From assembly GCA_963277665.1 (NCBI GenBank), contig OY728137.1:1176042670-1176106669 (forward strand): a stretch of DNA of 64,000 bases, given 5' to 3'. The notes under the pieces are model-generated. The model saw only the letters and a program-made list of their open reading frames with translations, made no database searches and was not told where the DNA came from. Positions 62,373 through 64,000 of the stretch are shown here, one piece after another. Both the position numbers and the translations under genes were made by a program. The stretch is from Viscum album (taxonomy: Eukaryota; Streptophyta; Magnoliopsida; Santalales; Viscaceae). Positions within the stretch are counted from its first letter, which is position 1. Each line of letters opens with the position of its first letter.

Positions 62373-62762
62373 ATGGTTCCCAGAGGAGGAACCCACGACG
62401 AGTCGGTTTCCGAAGGTGGATATCATGATGAGTCGGTACCTGAAGGTGGACCACTAGACGAGACTTATATAGGCCGGACTGCAGGACCCGAGGAGCTGAT
62501 GAGGCTATATGTACCCACCCTTCAGGTGGGATTTCCAGTGGATGGCTCAGCATTGCTGCTTTACTTTTTAGTTGTTGTACTTCCTTTCCAACTGTACTTT
62601 ACTTTCAATTTGGGTTTGTATTCTGGCCCACTTACTTTTCCGCACTTTCTATTACACTCAGTTTACTTAGTGTTTACTTCTGCTGGCTTAATCTGTGGTG
62701 TTGTTTTCTTTATAAATGCAATTCCTTCCCCTATTAGTCAGGATTTATGCCTTTGGTGCTAG
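62373..62762 (+). other. 129-codon open frame in the 3' LTR
   Basis: Starts MVPRGGTHDESVSEGGYHDE and ends LCLWC, like the frame at 53,800-54,189. Gly/Glu/Asp-rich start, then two long hydrophobic stretches. Unknown; possibly a chance frame. Confidence 0.4.
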
Positions 62763-62834
62763 TCACCAGCCCCTGGCCTATGGAAGGTGGGTTTGGGTTA
62801 GTCACGACATGGGCCCCGAGGACGGGTCGTGACA

Positions 62835-62839
62835 TTTCC
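62835..62839. repeat. Right target-site duplication of element E
   Basis: TTTCC, identical to 53,723-53,727. Confidence 0.85.
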
Positions 62840-63012
62840 TTTATCCCAGAATATAAAGAATGGTTTTATGTAGGAAAAAAGGGAAAGATCTTTATGGGAG
62901 ATGTTGAAGATCTTTCCCTATGATTAGAATATTTTTTCCATGTTTCCAAAGATACTAAACTAATATTATCTTTTGGTGTCTTTTTATGTCATGTATTAAG
63001 TTTTCTGCAAAA

Positions 63013-63344
63013 TAAATGTAATTTCCATGTACGTCAAGCTTGGGACTCAACAACCATGATCCTTCAAGGTTTCTCCTATGAATCATAAGATTTATGATCA
63101 ATCATCCATTGACCGTGTGAGAAAAATCATGTAAGAAGAAAAAATAACTAGAGGAACCACTTTTTCAAGGGTATTCCTAAGGTTTCCCTTAAAATGTGCA
63201 CAATAATCCCGCACCAACCAAAAAAAGACCAAAAATAAAAAACATAATATTTTTCCTATAATTCCACATAAAAATCAATGAAAATATTAAAAACCGAGAA
63301 ATAAATAAAATATTTTCTAAAATTAAATTTTTGGTGTGACTAAA
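63013..63344. other. Short unassigned segment
   Basis: AT-rich; after LTR D and before the U5-like sequence. Nothing recognised. Its matching part in the 5' LTR of element C, if any, is not visible. Confidence 0.4.
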
Positions 63345-63483
63345 TCAATAGACCCACACCTATTTACTAAGGGATAGATTCATTGTTATGAGGGGAAAAT
63401 TAAATATATGTGAATCTCGAAAAAATTGGGTACACTGATTCATCCCCCTATTAGTGTCCCTGCACAACCGTTAGGAACTTCGA
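63345..63483 (+). repeat. U5 end of a C-type LTR
   Basis: aatcaatagacccacacc, gaggggaaaattaaatatat, then tgattcatccccctattagt and gtccctgca align with the last 150 bp of the 5' LTR of element C (41,826-41,965). No primer-binding site follows, so it looks like the end of a 3' LTR, perhaps the missing end of the one broken at 47,090. Confidence 0.65.
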
Positions 63484-64000
63484 AATTAAGTCATAAATAC
63501 AAGAGGAATGATTTAATTAGGATAGGTTATACATGTGTTAACAATGTTCATATATAAAGGAATTTAGATACAGGAAAAGATAAATATATTAAAAGGGAAA
63601 CTCCCATTCCCATGTTATGGGGGGGGGAATCAAGTGGAATGAAAATAAATCTATCAGTTTAAAAAATAGATTTATAATACTGGATGAGTATGAATAAGGA
63701 AAAAGGGAAATCATGCACCACTAGTGATGTTTGTATAAAAAAATCATGAAATGGAAAGAAACAAAAGTGAAGTATAAATACAAAAGATACTAAAATTGCA
63801 CAAATGGAGGATGAACTGGTGAAGAAATTATCACTCAGGATGAAAAATTAAGTGGGGACTCTGAGTTCTATTAAATAGGAATATCATGAATTATAACTAA
63901 GTGGTTTGACACATCATACCACAATGTAAGATGAGAATACAATTGGAAGACCCTTACTATGGTGGAGGAATCATGAATAGGGATGTAGTGTTGTTACATC
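63484..64000. other. AT-rich end of window, nothing recognised
   Basis: A short G run (63,620-63,627) and AT-rich sequence. No feature seen. Confidence 0.4.

Larger units (their letters stand above)
53728..62834 (+). mobile_element. Rearranged Ty3/gypsy element E with inverted LTR ends
   Basis: A 9.1-kb GC-rich LTR element inserted in LTR D. From left: an inverted LTR fragment (53,728-55,621), a truncated 5' LTR in normal orientation (55,622-57,179), primer-binding site, a short interior with gag and integrase-tail remnants, polypurine tract, and a full 3' LTR (59,212-62,834). Both outer ends are the 3' end of the LTR (TGTCATGAACC... and ...GGGTCGTGACA), inside an exact 5-bp TTTCC duplication. 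It is a chromovirus-type element by its integrase tail. RT, RNase H and protease are absent. Confidence 0.88.
59212..62834 (+). repeat. Full 3' LTR of element E (3.6 kb)
   Basis: From TGTAAAGACC to GGGTCGTGACA. Contents in order: a leader-like stretch ending in a splice-donor-like gaggtagggttt (60,119), a GC-rich block with 11-G (60,768-60,778) and 26-G (60,912-60,937) runs, three diverged modules of about 165 bp (60,985-61,385), the short-repeat cluster (61,570-61,805), and the 129-codon frame (62,373-62,762). The large overlapping GC-rich frames at 60,505-61,125 are by-products of composition. Confidence 0.92.
49990..63012 (+). mobile_element. LTR D, related to the chromovirus LTR, interrupted by element E
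   Basis: Aligns with the chromovirus LTR from about its first 0.45 kb to near its end: atatgaaaaaataaac...ggaagtgggacatacaaattt (50,065) against 11,395; the leader block with a worn TATA box (taataaaagg at 51,484); three U5 modules (about 51,825, 52,010 and 52,208); agaatgaacggatttttatg (52,871); and gagatcacccttttt (53,704). The alignment resumes after E at 62,835 and fades at about 63,012. No internal region or partner LTR of this kind is adjacent, so it is a solo or truncated LTR. The left end is uncertain. Confidence 0.75.

Noticed and set aside
53728..62834. Element E as a terminal-inverted-repeat DNA transposon
   Set aside because: The long inverted ends suggested it, but primer-binding site, gag, integrase tail, polypurine tract, TG...CA ends and a 5-bp duplication show an LTR retrotransposon.
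1..64000. tRNA, rRNA, or organelle DNA insert
   Set aside because: No cloverleaf with conserved A/B boxes, no rRNA or plastid gene sequence noticed on reading both strands.

Overview
The window looks like nuclear DNA of a flowering plant, from gene-poor, repeat-rich heterochromatin. It is very AT-rich apart from one GC-rich island (about 53.7-62.8 kb). I find no intact host gene, rRNA, tRNA or organelle insert. Almost everything recognisable is the remains of transposable elements inserted into one another. Nearly all their coding regions carry stops, frameshifts and lost catalytic residues. The species cannot be fixed from this sequence.

Layout, outermost first. Ty1/copia element B occupies 1 to about 2,025 (protease, GAG-pre-integrase, start of integrase) and resumes at about 36,260-38,140 (end of RNase H, polypurine tract, 3' LTR). 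A second Ty1/copia element, A, is inserted in B: its 5' LTR begins near 2,026 and its gag-integrase-RT-RNase H remains and 3' LTR run to about 36,250. Inside A's 5' LTR sits a CACTA (En/Spm) DNA transposon, about 2,712-31,440, read on the minus strand. It has inverted subterminal repeats, a TNP2 transposase, a second CACTA gene (transposase_24-like, DUF8039-like and Ulp1-like parts), a roughly 180-bp satellite array and a 1.9-kb AT-rich stretch. TNP2 is in turn split by a 12.9-kb Ty3/gypsy chromovirus (10,937-23,841) with 4.1-kb LTRs, flanked by a near-perfect 5-bp target-site duplication. Nesting is therefore four deep: B > A > CACTA > chromovirus.

The right part holds copia element C (about 39,308-47,090; 2.66-kb LTRs, gag-only interior), a 2.9-kb stretch I cannot assign, and a decayed LTR D related to the chromovirus LTR (about 49,990-63,012). 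LTR D is interrupted by a GC-rich Ty3/gypsy element, E (53,728-62,834).

Element E is the most unusual object. It has a full 3' LTR, a short interior (gag joined to the integrase tail) and a truncated 5' LTR fused head-to-head to an inverted LTR fragment. Both outer ends are therefore the same LTR end (TGTCA...TGACA), with an exact 5-bp duplication TTTCC on each side. This is what integration of a rearranged, palindromic cDNA would leave. I found no convincing new cellular system; the novelty here is in element architecture.
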